In this document: positions 1-9,739 of the stretch, in pieces
How the letters are laid out: every line of letters begins with the position of its first letter
Position numbering within the stretch: the stretch's first letter is position 1
Assembly (NCBI GenBank): GCA_021371875.1
Contig: JAJFVH010000023.1
Coordinates: 1-51,844, forward strand
From: Bacteroidales bacterium
GTDB lineage: Bacteria > Bacteroidota > Bacteroidia > Bacteroidales > Paludibacteraceae
Length of the DNA stretch: 51,844 nt
Direction of reading: 5' to 3'
Notes under the pieces: generated by a model
Database searches by the model: none
What the model was told of the DNA's origin: nothing
The model's input: the letters and a program-made list of their open reading frames with translations, nothing else
Translations under genes and position numbers: made by a program

Positions 1-369
1 CAGGTATTCGAACGGTACAAGTCCGGTTTTACGCATGATTATTCCAAGTCCGATCATCAAAGTCATCATAATATAACCGCGAAGATTAAAAAAAGCATAG
101 AACGGCACTTTCTTTTCTTGCATGTTTATAATCCGGGTCACATGTTTATTACTTATTTTTGTAAACATAAACCAATAAAAAACCACGCCAACCAACAAGG
201 CGACAATCAGCTTGATAAAAATAAATGCAGGAAACTCGATAATGCCGTTTATCCCTCTGTAAATCAACATTCCACCTGCAAAAGCCCAAACAAGAGAAGC
301 TACAAATAACAACACACGCTTTGAAATATGAGGAATAAACGAATGAATATTTATTTTTTTATTCTGCAT
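1..369 (-). CDS. Partial integral membrane protein, C-terminus beyond the window
   Basis: This reading frame is open from an ATG at 369 to the left edge, giving 123 visible residues. The N-terminus (MQNKKINIHSF) is short and polar. Two hydrophobic segments follow at about residues 17-37 and 49-68, then a basic stretch and a third hydrophobic segment at about 98-113, so this is a small multi-pass inner membrane protein. It is divergent from aroQ with about 190 bp between the starts. I do not recognise the family and propose no function. The chosen ATG is the first in frame and precedes the first membrane segment. Confidence 0.6.
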   Translation of the reverse strand, partial: MQNKKINIHSFIPHISKRVLLFVASLVWAFAGGMLIYRGINGIIEFPAFIFIKLIVALLVGVVFYWFMFTKISNKHVTRIINMQEKKVPFYAFFNLRGYIMMTLMIGLGIIMRKTGLVPFEYL

Positions 370-463
370 AAACTTTGATTAAGGGGGCAAAAATAGTGAA
401 TTTTATCCAATTGCCACAGCAGAGCCGGGAATTCGGTTTTTTTCGTAAATAGTTTTTTTTTGC

Positions 464-471
464 TACTTTTG
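464..471 (+). promoter_or_regulatory. -7 element of the aroQ promoter
   Basis: TACTTTTG matches the Bacteroidota -7 consensus TAnnTTTG. A TTTC lies 19 bp upstream at 441-444 where the -33 TTTG is expected. The aroQ ATG is 84 nt downstream. Confidence 0.5.
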
Positions 472-555
472 CGGGTAAATACAAGTCGTCTAACTATATT
501 GGTTTGATGAAGTATATCTGCTTCGGAATACAAACTTAAAGAGAAAAGTCGGATT

Positions 556-972
556 ATGAAACGCATTCAGATTATCAATGGTCCCAACCTCAATTTATTG
601 GGAAAACGTGAACCGGGAGTTTATGGCAGTCAGTCCTTTGAAAGCTTTTTCGAAGAATTGAAAGCAAAATATCCTCAGATGGAATTACTTTATTTTCAGT
701 CGAACTCCGAAGGAGCTATCATCGATAAAATTCATGAAACGGGTTTTACACTGGATGGAATTATTTTGAATGCAGGCGCCTACACGCATACTTCGGTGGC
801 AATTGCCGATGCTATTCGCTCGGTTGCCGCTCCGGTGGTCGAAGTGCATATTTCCAATGTTTTCAAACGCGAAACTTTCAGGCATCATTCTTATTTGAGC
901 GAAGCCTGTAAAGGTTGTATTGTGGGTTTTGGAATGGATTCGTACCGTTTGGCAGTTGAAGCATTAAAATAG
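556..972 (+). CDS. aroQ: 3-dehydroquinate dehydratase, type II
   Basis: Catalyses the third step of the shikimate pathway, anti-elimination of water from 3-dehydroquinate to 3-dehydroshikimate. The 138-residue length is typical of the type II dodecameric enzyme. The signature NGPNLNLLGKREPGVYG spans residues 8-24 and carries the catalytic Tyr23 and lid Arg18. NAGAYTHTS (72-80) with Asn72, EVHISN (96-101) with His98, and Arg109 complete the expected active site. The ATG at 556 starts directly at the family N-terminus. It is followed after about 100 bp by pyk on the same strand, perhaps co-transcribed, since I see no terminator between them. Nothing unusual in the protein. Confidence 0.97.
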   Translation: MKRIQIINGPNLNLLGKREPGVYGSQSFESFFEELKAKYPQMELLYFQSNSEGAIIDKIHETGFTLDGIILNAGAYTHTSVAIADAIRSVAAPVVEVHISNVFKRETFRHHSYLSEACKGCIVGFGMDSYRLAVEALK

Positions 973-1075
973 TTAACAGGTAGCAAAGTTTTAGTTCTCA
1001 AAAAAAAGATTGTTTAGTTAAAAACCTTCTGCGCTCTCAGGTGTTGTGTGTAGGAGATCATAATTCATTTATTAT

Positions 1076-2518
1076 ATGTCAAAATCAACCAAAATTGTAG
1101 CTACCATCAGCGATAAACGCTGTGATGTGGATTTTCTCCGCGAGTTGTATATCGAAGGAATGAACGTGGTTCGGATGAACTCGGCACATTTACAAAAAGA
1201 AGGTTTTCTGAAAATCATCAACAATGTTCGTGAAGTAAGTAATCACATTGCCTTATTGATGGACACAAAGGGACCGGAAGTGCGCACGACGGTGGCCCAG
1301 GACGATGCTATTGAAATTACAGCCGGCGATATACTCAAAGTAGTCGGTAATCCCGATCAAATATCGACACACGAATGTATTGCGGTGAACTATCCGTTTT
1401 TTGTGCGCGATTTGCATGTGGGAGATGATATTCTTTTCGACGACGGGGAAATCGACCTGAAAGTTGAATCGAAAACAGACGATTACCTGCTTTGTAAAGC
1501 GCTAAACGATGGAACTTTGGGCAGCCGCAAAAGTGTGAATATCCCCGGGGTTCGTATCAATCTGCCTTCGCTTACCGAACGCGACAAGCAAAACATACTA
1601 TTCGCCATCGAAAACAAGGTAGATTTTATCGCTCACTCTTTTGTACGTAACAAACATGACCTTTTGGACATCCAAAAGATATTGGATGAGCACAACAGTT
1701 CTATAAAAATCATTTCGAAAATTGAAAATCAGGAAGGTGTCGACAATATCGACGAAATTCTGGAATATACTTACGGCGTAATGATTGCCCGTGGCGACCT
1801 GGGCATTGAAGTGGCACAGGAAAAAATTCCCGGCATCCAACGCCGGTTGATTCGTAAATGCGTGAAAGCCAAAAAACCAGTGATTGTAGCGACACAAATG
1901 CTTCACACGATGATTAAAAATCCGCGTCCAACGCGTGCCGAAGTAACTGATATTGCCAATGCTATTTATTACCGTACCGATGCTTTGATGTTGAGCGGCG
2001 AAACCGCTTATGGTAAATATCCCGTCGAAGCCGTGCGTACCATGGCATCCATTGCCAAAGAAGCCGAGAAAACCAAGATGTCGGAAAATGATATTCCTAT
2101 CGAAATAAGCACCAATGACTTGACCTCTTTTTTATGCAATGCTGCGGTTGAAACCAGCACAAAACTCGGCACAAAAGCAATCATCACAGATACTTATAGC
2201 GGACGTACAGCCCGTTATCTGGCGGCTTATCGTGGCGAAAGTCCGGTGCTGGCAATTTGTTACCACGAACAATCGACACGGGAATTGGCTTTGTCCTACG
2301 GCGTTTTTCCCATTTACCAGAAAGGCAAAGGCAATACACAACAATATTTTATCGAAGCATTACAGGAATTGTTGCAAAAAGGATGGATCGAACGCGAAGA
2401 CTCAGTTTGTTATCTGAGTGGTAGTTTTGGAGAAGGATTCGGTACAACTTTTCTTGAAGTAAACCGGGTAGATAAAATTTTAGAATCACGGGCACAATAT
2501 TTATTACCGAACTTTTAA
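1076..2518 (+). CDS. pyk: Pyruvate kinase
   Basis: Transfers phosphate from phosphoenolpyruvate to ADP in the last step of glycolysis. The 480 residues cover the usual A, B and C domains. Substrate and nucleotide residues are visible near the N-terminus (Arg33, Asn35, Ser36, Asp63, Lys65). Domain B is roughly residues 71-170. The signature KIISKIENQEGV (211-222) holds catalytic Lys215 and metal ligand Glu217. ARGDLG (238-243) gives Asp241, VATQML gives Thr273, and NPRPTRAE (282-289) is the family helix. The C-terminal domain, from about 350, ends in the plain ...LPNF. It lies 103 bp after aroQ and ends at a hairpin terminator. Confidence 0.97.
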   Translation: MSKSTKIVATISDKRCDVDFLRELYIEGMNVVRMNSAHLQKEGFLKIINNVREVSNHIALLMDTKGPEVRTTVAQDDAIEITAGDILKVVGNPDQISTHECIAVNYPFFVRDLHVGDDILFDDGEIDLKVESKTDDYLLCKALNDGTLGSRKSVNIPGVRINLPSLTERDKQNILFAIENKVDFIAHSFVRNKHDLLDIQKILDEHNSSIKIISKIENQEGVDNIDEILEYTYGVMIARGDLGIEVAQEKIPGIQRRLIRKCVKAKKPVIVATQMLHTMIKNPRPTRAEVTDIANAIYYRTDALMLSGETAYGKYPVEAVRTMASIAKEAEKTKMSENDIPIEISTNDLTSFLCNAAVETSTKLGTKAIITDTYSGRTARYLAAYRGESPVLAICYHEQSTRELALSYGVFPIYQKGKGNTQQYFIEALQELLQKGWIEREDSVCYLSGSFGEGFGTTFLEVNRVDKILESRAQYLLPNF

Positions 2519-2540
2519 GCTGATCCTTACAGGTTATTTC

Positions 2541-2577
2541 AGGAGGTGTTTAATCAACTAAACGCCTCTTCTTTTTT
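2541..2577 (+). terminator. Rho-independent terminator of pyk
   Basis: AGGAGGTGTTTA and TAAACGCCTCTT form a 12-pair stem with G-U wobbles around a 6-nt loop, followed by CTTTTTT. It begins 22 bp after the pyk stop codon. Confidence 0.8.
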
Positions 2578-2688
2578 ATTAACACATATTTACATTATGT
2601 AATTAAACTTATTCGCACTTTTGCGGTCGAATAATCACGTTTTTTTAATTGACAAATTTTCAAAGATTATTAATATTGTTTTTTAGGT

Positions 2689-5163
2689 ATGAAAAAGGTT
2701 TTAATCTTATTGCTACTCCTGACTACTGTTATTCCTGTTTTTGCATTGTATACCATAAAAGGTAAAATAGTTGATGCATCCACTCAAGCCCCCCTTGACT
2801 TTGTCAATATTGCTCTTTTTAAGCAGGATGCTGCAGCTCCTACTGCGGGGGTATCTTCCGACGAAAAAGGAGAGTTCCTTTTACCTCAGGTTCCGAAAGG
2901 GAAATACACATTACGTGTCAGTTTTGTTGGGTACAACACCATTAACCTGCCATTAAATGTAACTGATAAAGAGCTTAACATGGGCATGATAAAACTTATT
3001 GAAAACAGCAAAACACTTTCGGAAGTTGAAGTAATCGGTCAGGGAACACAAATGCGGTTTGATATTGACAAGAAAGTATTCACGGTCGATCAGAATATTG
3101 CTTCGGCAGGAGGTTCGGCAACCGAAGTTTTACAGAATATTCCTTCGGTGGATGTTGACAACGAGGGAAATGTCTCGCTTCGTAACAGTTCGAGCGTGGA
3201 AGTCTGGATTAACGGCAAGCCCTCGGGATTGACTGCCGACAACCGGGCGCAGATTCTGCAGCAAATGCCTGCCGAGAGCATTGAAAGTATTGAAATTATG
3301 ACAAATCCTTCGGCTAAATTTAATCCTGAGGGAACAGCCGGAATTATCAATCTGGTCTTGAAGAAAAACCGGAAAGCCGGCTATTATGGAAGTATTTCGG
3401 CAGGAATCATGTATTCGGATGGAGGAAAGCCGGGAGGGACACTTGGCGCAAACCTGAATTACAGCAGCAGCAAAGTGGATGCCTACCTGAATCTCGGTTA
3501 TCGTGCCATGAACTTTACCGGTGGTAGTAATACCGACCGGTATAATCTTTCAGGAACCGACACCATAAGCCTCTTAAACCAAACTAATACCATGAATCGT
3601 TCCTTCGGAGGTCTGTTTATGCGCGGTGGAGTCGACTATCATTTGGATGATAAAAACACATTAAGTTTGGGTGGATTCGGCATGTTGGGTAGCGGAAATT
3701 CAACGTCCGGCATAGTCAACAAGATAAGTGATTATGCCAACGGGATGTTGTTGAAAGATTATATCCGCGATAATACTGAAAGTGAAGGACATCCGGGAAT
3801 GAATGTAAGCCTTGATTATAAGCATGATATTGATAAAAAAGGTTCCAATTTCATGGCAAGTCTTTCATATTCGCAACATAAACGTAATAGCGAAAATCGT
3901 TATATTCAAACTGATTTGTTGGGAAATAACACTTCCGATATTACCCAAGCCAATGATGGACAAAATAAGGAATTACAATTAAAAGCAGATTATACCAAAA
4001 AACTGACCGAAAGCAGCCGGCTGGAAGCGGGTTGGCAAAGTACTATTCAGAAACGGTTAAGCCCTGCAAGCGGCATCGACAATGTAACAAACACTGAATT
4101 AAAACAGTATTTCAATATTTTTGATTACAAGGAACAAAATCATGCAGCCTACTTGACTTACGGCGATCGTTTTTTCAAGAAACTGAGTGTTCAGGCCGGT
4201 TTGCGCGCCGAATACCTGACTAGGGGATCGAGCTACACATACAAAGATGAAAATGATAACTGGGACGAAAGAACCATTACCATCGAGCCTAAATCGAGTC
4301 TGCAATTATTCCCGAGCGCCTATTTGTCGTACTCACTGCCTAAAAACAATGAATTGCAATTAAATTACACGCGCCGTGTTAATCGTCCGCGTGGAAGACA
4401 AATCAATCCTTTCCGCGATTTTTCCGATTCAACAAATATATCCTACGGTAATTCCGACCTCGATCCCGAATATTCAACGGCTCTTGAGTTTAATTATATC
4501 AAGAGTTGGGACAATCATTCTTTGTCGGCTTCAACCTATTACCGCTTCACCGACAACGTGATCCAAAGGGTCAGTTTTATCAATGATGGAACGATGGAAA
4601 GTACATACATGAATGTTTCAAAATCAAGCTATTGGGGAGCCGAGCTGGTAGCTAAAAACCGTTTGTTCAAAATAGTAAACCTGACTTCGTCGCTCAATTT
4701 TTATTATAACAAAATGGATTCATCTACTTATGAAAACCCTTATGATCCGACAATAAGAACAACAATTCCTGCCCAGAATAACTTTTCGTGGAGTGGTAGA
4801 GTCATGGCCAATGTTATGCTTGGAAGAACCACATCGGGGCAGATTTCGGGCGAGTATTCAGCTCCGCGCGTCATTGCACAGGGGAAACAAACGGCAAGTT
4901 ATTCAATTGATTTGGGCTTGCGTAAAACTTTTTTCGATCGCAACCTGAGCCTGAACTTTATGGTGCGCGACTTACTGAACTCCCGTAAACGAAATACAAT
5001 TACCTGGGGTGATGGATTTTATCAAACAAACGAATCCTATTTCCACGGACGAATGATCGGACTTACAGCCACTTATAACTTTGGGAACATGAAACCAAAA
5101 CAAAGTGATCGTAAAAAAACAGAATCGCAGTCGGATATGAATCTTGACAGCGAAATGGAATAA
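2689..5163 (+). CDS. Outer membrane beta-barrel protein, TonB-dependent receptor-like
   Basis: An 824-residue outer membrane protein. A signal peptide (about residues 1-19, MKKVLILLLLLTTVIPVFAL) is followed by a carboxypeptidase-regulatory-like beta-sandwich at about 23-105 (GKIVDASTQAPLDFVNIALF). A plug-like domain is at about 115-235 (TEVLQNIPSVDVDNEGNVSL), then a long barrel of alternating aromatic strands. The arrangement matches the Bacteroidota OMP_b-brl_3 type of TonB-linked receptor rather than SusC: no SusC-type plug signature is seen and no susD follows. The C-terminus carries a charged tail (KPKQSDRKKTES) after the last strand. It is monocistronic and convergent with the methyltransferase gene. 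The substrate cannot be read from the sequence. Confidence 0.85.
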   Translation: MKKVLILLLLLTTVIPVFALYTIKGKIVDASTQAPLDFVNIALFKQDAAAPTAGVSSDEKGEFLLPQVPKGKYTLRVSFVGYNTINLPLNVTDKELNMGMIKLIENSKTLSEVEVIGQGTQMRFDIDKKVFTVDQNIASAGGSATEVLQNIPSVDVDNEGNVSLRNSSSVEVWINGKPSGLTADNRAQILQQMPAESIESIEIMTNPSAKFNPEGTAGIINLVLKKNRKAGYYGSISAGIMYSDGGKPGGTLGANLNYSSSKVDAYLNLGYRAMNFTGGSNTDRYNLSGTDTISLLNQTNTMNRSFGGLFMRGGVDYHLDDKNTLSLGGFGMLGSGNSTSGIVNKISDYANGMLLKDYIRDNTESEGHPGMNVSLDYKHDIDKKGSNFMASLSYSQHKRNSENRYIQTDLLGNNTSDITQANDGQNKELQLKADYTKKLTESSRLEAGWQSTIQKRLSPASGIDNVTNTELKQYFNIFDYKEQNHAAYLTYGDRFFKKLSVQAGLRAEYLTRGSSYTYKDENDNWDERTITIEPKSSLQLFPSAYLSYSLPKNNELQLNYTRRVNRPRGRQINPFRDFSDSTNISYGNSDLDPEYSTALEFNYIKSWDNHSLSASTYYRFTDNVIQRVSFINDGTMESTYMNVSKSSYWGAELVAKNRLFKIVNLTSSLNFYYNKMDSSTYENPYDPTIRTTIPAQNNFSWSGRVMANVMLGRTTSGQISGEYSAPRVIAQGKQTASYSIDLGLRKTFFDRNLSLNFMVRDLLNSRKRNTITWGDGFYQTNESYFHGRMIGLTATYNFGNMKPKQSDRKKTESQSDMNLDSEME

Positions 5164-5282
5164 AATGAAATGATTGATGTGATGATGAAGAAATGAAAGA
5201 ATGGAATTTCATTGTAACCAATCAAGCTGTAATGTAACACGAAACGCCAGACCCGACTACCGTCAGCCAAGCACGGAACGAA

Positions 5283-6035
5283 TCATCCCCTCCTGCGGAA
5301 CTCGGCACAAACAAGAGCTGTGGCAACGCTCACGTTTAGCGATTCGGAAGTAGGTTCACCTTTAGGAAAGTTAGGAATCAACAATCGTTTGGTTACTAAC
5401 TTTTCAATTTTTTCAGAAATGCCGTTCCCTTCATTACCCATAAGAACAATACCCTGTTGAGACAATGTTTCAGAATAAATATCATTTCCATTCATAAATG
5501 TTCCGTAAACAGGGATTTTTTTCGAAATACTTTGAAGAAAATTTTCTAAATTCACATAATGAACCCGTACCCTCGCCAATGCGCCCATGGTAGCCTGTAC
5601 GGTTTTTGTACCGAAAGCATCGGCACAATGCTCCGAACAGATTACATCGCGAATACCAAACCAATCGGCGACACGAATGATGGTTCCCAGATTTCCCGGA
5701 TCCTGCACATCGTCCAAAGCCAAGCTTAACTGCGTTAAAATATCCGACTCAGCAAGGATATAATCCGGTTTTTCAAATACCGCTAATACACCCTGAGGCG
5801 TTTTCTGATTCGAGATTTTATTCAAATCTTCTTTTGAAACAACCCTGATTTCAGCTTTCAAGGTTTTACCCGATTCTTCGACCCAATCGGCAGTTGCAAC
5901 CAGATAATGAACGCGAAAACTTCTTGCTAAATCCAATACCAGTTTAGTACCTTCGGCAATAAACAATCCTGATTCGTCGCGGTATTTTTTTTGCGACAAA
6001 GCCGTTATTTGTTTTATCTGGTTTTTTGAAATCAC
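5283..6035 (-). CDS. TrmH-family (SpoU) RNA 2'-O-methyltransferase
   Basis: A 250-residue SPOUT methyltransferase that would transfer methyl from S-adenosylmethionine to a ribose 2'-hydroxyl in rRNA or tRNA. Residues 1-95 form the RNA-binding substrate domain. Motif 1, DPGNLGTIIRVADWFG (112-127), contains Asn115 and Arg121. Motif 2 is VLMGNEGNGIS (197-207) and motif 3 is IPNFPKGEPTSESLNVSVA (220-239), which form the trefoil knot. The ATG at 6035 gives the expected N-terminus with no extension. It stands alone, convergent with the receptor gene and divergent from the Omp85-like gene. The exact modified nucleotide is unknown. Confidence 0.92.
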   Translation of the reverse strand: MISKNQIKQITALSQKKYRDESGLFIAEGTKLVLDLARSFRVHYLVATADWVEESGKTLKAEIRVVSKEDLNKISNQKTPQGVLAVFEKPDYILAESDILTQLSLALDDVQDPGNLGTIIRVADWFGIRDVICSEHCADAFGTKTVQATMGALARVRVHYVNLENFLQSISKKIPVYGTFMNGNDIYSETLSQQGIVLMGNEGNGISEKIEKLVTKRLLIPNFPKGEPTSESLNVSVATALVCAEFRRRG

Positions 6036-6214
6036 TTTGGCTCGATATATGTTAAGCGAAATAAGAGAATTTATTTTATAAAAAAATAAAATTCAGGAAA
6101 CAAAACTAACAAAGATTCCCGAGAAACACAAAAAATAAGACGATATATTAAAAATATATATCCTAAAATTGGAATAAAATTGAGAAACCTCAATAGTAAA
6201 TTATCAATTTAAAG

Positions 6215-6222
6215 TATATTTG
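6215..6222 (+). promoter_or_regulatory. -7 element of the Omp85-like gene
   Basis: TATATTTG is a perfect TAnnTTTG match. It overlaps a possible TTG start at 6220, so that start cannot be in the message. Translation should begin at ATG 6238 or 6247. Confidence 0.6.
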
Positions 6223-6237
6223 CAAAAAAAACCTTGT

Positions 6238-8508
6238 ATGCTTAATATGAAGCAATTCAATTATTATATCATTCTGTTTTCTGTAATTTTGCTGTCGGCC
6301 TGCAATATAACCAAGCATGTGCCCGATGGTCAATACCTGCTCGATAAAAGCCGCATACACACCGACGTTAAGGACATCCAAAAAAGCGATTTGGAGGATT
6401 ATCTTCGTCAGACTCCTAACACAAAAGTACTTGGCATATTTCGTATGCAATTGGGAATTTATAATATCGCCGGTAAGGATACGTCGAAAAGGTGGAATAG
6501 GAATTGGATGCGAATAGGAGATGCACCAGTTATTTACGACGAATATCTTACCCAAATGTCGGCTCAACAGCTTCAGAAAGTATTTGTAAACAAAGGTTAT
6601 ATCAATGCTAAAGTGGATACGGTTGTAAACAAAAAAAAGAAAAAAGCCACGGTTGATTATTATATCAAATCGAATAAACCCTACACGTTGCGAAAATATG
6701 AAGTGAAGTTGAAGAATATGTTGTTATCCGAAATTGCTTCGGACACCTCACGTTCGCTAATCCGTCCGGGAATGTTGTTTGATTCTGATGTGCTTGATGC
6801 TGAACGGCAAAGGGTTTCAACCAGTTTCAGAGAAAAGGGTTTCTACAATTTCAACAAGGATTTTTTGGTTTACACGGCTGACAGTTCTTTAAACGACCAT
6901 AAAGTAGATGTAAATCTTGACTTGAGAAGCTATTTAAAATCAGGGAACGATTCAATAAACGATCTTGTTTTCAGACAATATAAAATTAACAGAGTTGTTT
7001 TTTACACCAACTCTAATTCAGGGTTGATTTCGGATGAGGATACGATAATCCAATCAGATACAACAAAGTTCAGAGATTTCTACCTGATTTCAGGCAGGCA
7101 AAAGTTCATTAGTCTGGATGCATTGATTTATAGTACTTATATCAGTCCCCAATCGCTTTACAGCGATATGGACGTAGAAAAAACATATTCCGCTCTGAAT
7201 ACTTTAGGCCCGGTTAAATATGTAAATATAAGTTTCAGAGAGCAAGCCGAAAACATGCTCGATTGTTTTATAACCATCATCCCCGCAAAAACCATTTCGT
7301 TGTCTGCGGAAGTGGAAGGCACTTATACTGAAGGATATTGGGGTGCCGCAGCAAAACTTGGGGTGGTTAATAAAAACGCTTTTAACGGTGCCGAAACGCT
7401 TACTGCACAGGGTCGTTTTGCCTACGAATGGCAACAGGGAATTTGGGCAAGAGAACTTGGCGGTCAGGTTGGTTTGAAATTCCCGCGTTTCTTGTTTCCG
7501 GCAGGTAATTACGAATTTAAACGGAATATGCATGCCAATACCGAATTTACAACCAATTTAAGCTATCAGGACAGGCCATCAGAATTTAAGGCGGCTAATG
7601 TGGGCGGAGGCATGAATTACTCCTGGAACAGAGGAAAATACCGTCATAATTTTGAGTTGTTTAATCTGAGTTTCATGGCTTTCGATGTTGATCCGGCGTT
7701 TAGAGCCGAATATCTGACAACAGGGGAATACAATAAGCATAACTACGACAACAGGTTTATCCTGCGAATGGGGTATAGCGGTTCTTTCAGTAATTATAAT
7801 GCGAATCGTCCGTTACGTGCTTATTCCACTTACAGGTATAATGTTGAATCGGCAGGTAATCTGCTATACGGATTAAATCATCTTTTGAATTCCAAAGTGT
7901 GGCCCGATGGAACTTTTAAACTTTTTGATGTCCGGTATTCACAATATGTCCGTGCTGAATTTAATTCTACTCATCATCAAATTATAGACAAAAATAACCG
8001 GTTTGTTTATCATCTGGGAGCAGGAATAGGCGTGCCTTATGGAAATGCCGATATTATACCTTATGAACGAAGATTTTACAGTGGCGGAGCAAACAGTGTA
8101 AGAGGTTGGAGAGAAAGTACGTTAGGTCCCGGAGTTTATAATCGCGACACTTTGCGTTTAAGAGACTATAACCAGGTAGGTGACATAAAACTCGATTTGA
8201 ATATGGAATATCGGGCAAAAATGTTTTGGGTCCTCGAAGGAGCGCTATTTCTCGATGCCGGAAATATCTGGACAATAAAATCGTATGATGAACAACCTGG
8301 CGGAGCATTTAAATATGATTCGTTCTTAAAGCAGATTGCCATTGCTTACGGAGCCGGGTTACGATTCGACTTTTCTTTTTTTATCGCACGTGTTGATGTT
8401 GGGGTTAAACTTTTTGATCCGGTTCGCACCCGCCTGGCTCAATGGCGCTTAAAGCCGAATTTAAAAGATGACTTTGCGATACACATAGCCATTGGCTATC
8501 CTTTCTAA
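6238..8508 (+). CDS. BamA/TamA (Omp85) family outer membrane lipoprotein
   Basis: A lipoprotein with a lipobox LLSAC, POTRA-like repeats and a C-terminal Omp85-type barrel, 756 residues from this ATG. Omp85 proteins insert or translocate outer membrane proteins; here the Cys after the signal peptide suggests lipid anchoring, as in many Bacteroidota TamA-like proteins. Two or more POTRA-like segments occupy about residues 30-330. The barrel region contains RRFYSGGANSVRGW, the conserved VRGW/F motif that lies inside the barrel. The last residues AIHIAIGYPF end in Phe, the usual outer membrane insertion signal. ATG 6247 (MKQFNYYIILF) is an equally possible start. It has its own -7 element and no partner gene beside it. 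Confidence 0.88.
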   Translation: MLNMKQFNYYIILFSVILLSACNITKHVPDGQYLLDKSRIHTDVKDIQKSDLEDYLRQTPNTKVLGIFRMQLGIYNIAGKDTSKRWNRNWMRIGDAPVIYDEYLTQMSAQQLQKVFVNKGYINAKVDTVVNKKKKKATVDYYIKSNKPYTLRKYEVKLKNMLLSEIASDTSRSLIRPGMLFDSDVLDAERQRVSTSFREKGFYNFNKDFLVYTADSSLNDHKVDVNLDLRSYLKSGNDSINDLVFRQYKINRVVFYTNSNSGLISDEDTIIQSDTTKFRDFYLISGRQKFISLDALIYSTYISPQSLYSDMDVEKTYSALNTLGPVKYVNISFREQAENMLDCFITIIPAKTISLSAEVEGTYTEGYWGAAAKLGVVNKNAFNGAETLTAQGRFAYEWQQGIWARELGGQVGLKFPRFLFPAGNYEFKRNMHANTEFTTNLSYQDRPSEFKAANVGGGMNYSWNRGKYRHNFELFNLSFMAFDVDPAFRAEYLTTGEYNKHNYDNRFILRMGYSGSFSNYNANRPLRAYSTYRYNVESAGNLLYGLNHLLNSKVWPDGTFKLFDVRYSQYVRAEFNSTHHQIIDKNNRFVYHLGAGIGVPYGNADIIPYERRFYSGGANSVRGWRESTLGPGVYNRDTLRLRDYNQVGDIKLDLNMEYRAKMFWVLEGALFLDAGNIWTIKSYDEQPGGAFKYDSFLKQIAIAYGAGLRFDFSFFIARVDVGVKLFDPVRTRLAQWRLKPNLKDDFAIHIAIGYPF

Positions 8509-8528
8509 ATATGCTATTACTTATTTTT

Positions 8529-9179
8529 TTACAACGAACCGTTATCATTTCCCTTTCTTGCAGGCTTTTTAATCGGTTTCTTCTTCTCACCACCCAATAA
8601 ATTAAAAGTCATGCGGTGGTATGGGGTAGTTCCGTGTTCTCGAATAGCATCCCTGTGTTTCACGGTTGGATAAGCTTTGTTTTTATCCCAATCGTAAACA
8701 GGAAACTCGGCGTGAAGGCATTGCATAATTTCATCACGATGGGTTTTGGCAAGCACCGAAGCAGCTGCTATCGAAAGGTATTTACTGTCCCCTTTGACAA
8801 TGGTTTGGTGAGGAATGTGTTGGTAAGGTTTAAATTTATTACCATCCACGATGATAAATTCAGGGCAAATCGTGAGCTTATCAATAGCCCTGTGCATAGC
8901 CCTGATCGAAGCATTCAAAATATTAATTTCATCAATTTCTTTATTGTCGACCAAAGCCACAGCCCAGCTTAAAGCCTGATTTTCGATGATGGGACGCAAT
9001 GCATCTCTTTCTTTTTCGGATAATTGTTTGGAGTCGTTCAGAGCCTGACAATCGAAATCGGGAGGCAAAATAACTGCAGCAGCTACAACGGGTCCCGCCA
9101 GGCAACCCCGACCCGCTTCGTCACAACCGCATTCGTATAGATTGGCAGAAAGATTTCCGAGTAATTTATTCTTTTTCAA
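8529..9179 (-). CDS. rnhB: Ribonuclease HII
   Basis: Removes ribonucleotides from DNA and RNA primers from RNA-DNA hybrids. The 216-residue protein has the RNase HII signature [14 protein letters not shown] (17-30) with catalytic Asp20 and Glu21. The other acidic residues are Asp112 (IIVDGN) and Asp149 (THRDEI). DSKQLS (49-54) is the family substrate-contact loop. A lysine-rich tail follows residue 195. It is transcribed after the CvpA-family gene, 12 bp apart, and its stop lies 20 bp from the stop of the convergent Omp85-like gene. Confidence 0.96.
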   Translation of the reverse strand: MKKNKLLGNLSANLYECGCDEAGRGCLAGPVVAAAVILPPDFDCQALNDSKQLSEKERDALRPIIENQALSWAVALVDNKEIDEINILNASIRAMHRAIDKLTICPEFIIVDGNKFKPYQHIPHQTIVKGDSKYLSIAAASVLAKTHRDEIMQCLHAEFPVYDWDKNKAYPTVKHRDAIREHGTTPYHRMTFNLLGGEKKKPIKKPARKGNDNGSL

Positions 9180-9191
9180 GCAATACTGACT

Positions 9192-9713
9192 TTATTCGTT
9201 TTTTTCAGGTTCGTTTTTTTGGGGAACTATCTGTTGGTTTTTGGCTTCATCCCAAAGTTTCGGACCCAAATTCATAATGGGTTTAAATGCAAAAGAATCT
9301 GTTTTCGTTTCGGGATTCATTATGCTGAATTTACTGTCGATTGCATTAAAAATATTGAGTAATACGCTTATAATGAGAGCATATTTAAGTCCGCCAAAAA
9401 CGCCGCCAAGAAACTTATTCAATCCACCCAGCGCAATAGAGTCGAATAATTTATCCAACGTTTTTGCTGCGATTAGTAATGCCACTGCAATGGCGATGAA
9501 AAGCAATAAATAAGCAACAGGCAAGGCGGTTTTTTCTGAAACGTCAAAACTATTAATCAATATATCAGCTACCCGAGGCGAAAACAGTTTAGCTCCGTAA
9601 ATACCTAAAAAAATAGCAGCAAGCGATGTAAGTTCTTTGATCAGTCCTTTGAAAAGTCCAAAAATAAAACCAGCGGCTATCGGAATGATTATAATCAAAT
9701 CCAATGAATTCAT
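9192..9713 (-). CDS. CvpA family membrane protein
   Basis: A 173-residue inner membrane protein with four hydrophobic segments: about residues 4-22, 28-46, 63-85 and 101-120. The pattern of the first two, IPIAAGFIFGLFKGLIKEL, is characteristic of CvpA. The soluble C-terminus is short and lysine/glutamate-rich (KNEPEKNE). CvpA is linked to colicin V production and purF in E. coli but has envelope-related roles in many bacteria; the biochemical function here is unknown. I start at ATG 9713 because an upstream TTG at 9734 is part of the -7 promoter element. It is followed closely by rnhB in the same direction. Confidence 0.85.
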   Translation of the reverse strand: MNSLDLIIIIPIAAGFIFGLFKGLIKELTSLAAIFLGIYGAKLFSPRVADILINSFDVSEKTALPVAYLLLFIAIAVALLIAAKTLDKLFDSIALGGLNKFLGGVFGGLKYALIISVLLNIFNAIDSKFSIMNPETKTDSFAFKPIMNLGPKLWDEAKNQQIVPQKNEPEKNE

Positions 9714-9731
9714 ATATTCTGTTCTTTGTTG

Positions 9732-9739
9732 CAAACTTA
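9732..9739 (-). promoter_or_regulatory. -7 element of the cvpA-rnhB promoter
   Basis: Read on the minus strand the sequence is TAAGTTTG, a perfect TAnnTTTG match, 18 bp upstream of the ATG at 9713. The -33 region has no clear TTTG. Confidence 0.5.

Noticed and set aside
6220..6237. TTG start for the Omp85-like gene
   Set aside because: The TTG is inside a perfect -7 promoter element, so it would not be transcribed; ATG 6238 or 6247 precedes the lipoprotein signal.
9714..9734. TTG start for the CvpA-family gene
   Set aside because: It overlaps the -7 element TAAGTTTG; ATG 9713 fits the family N-terminus.
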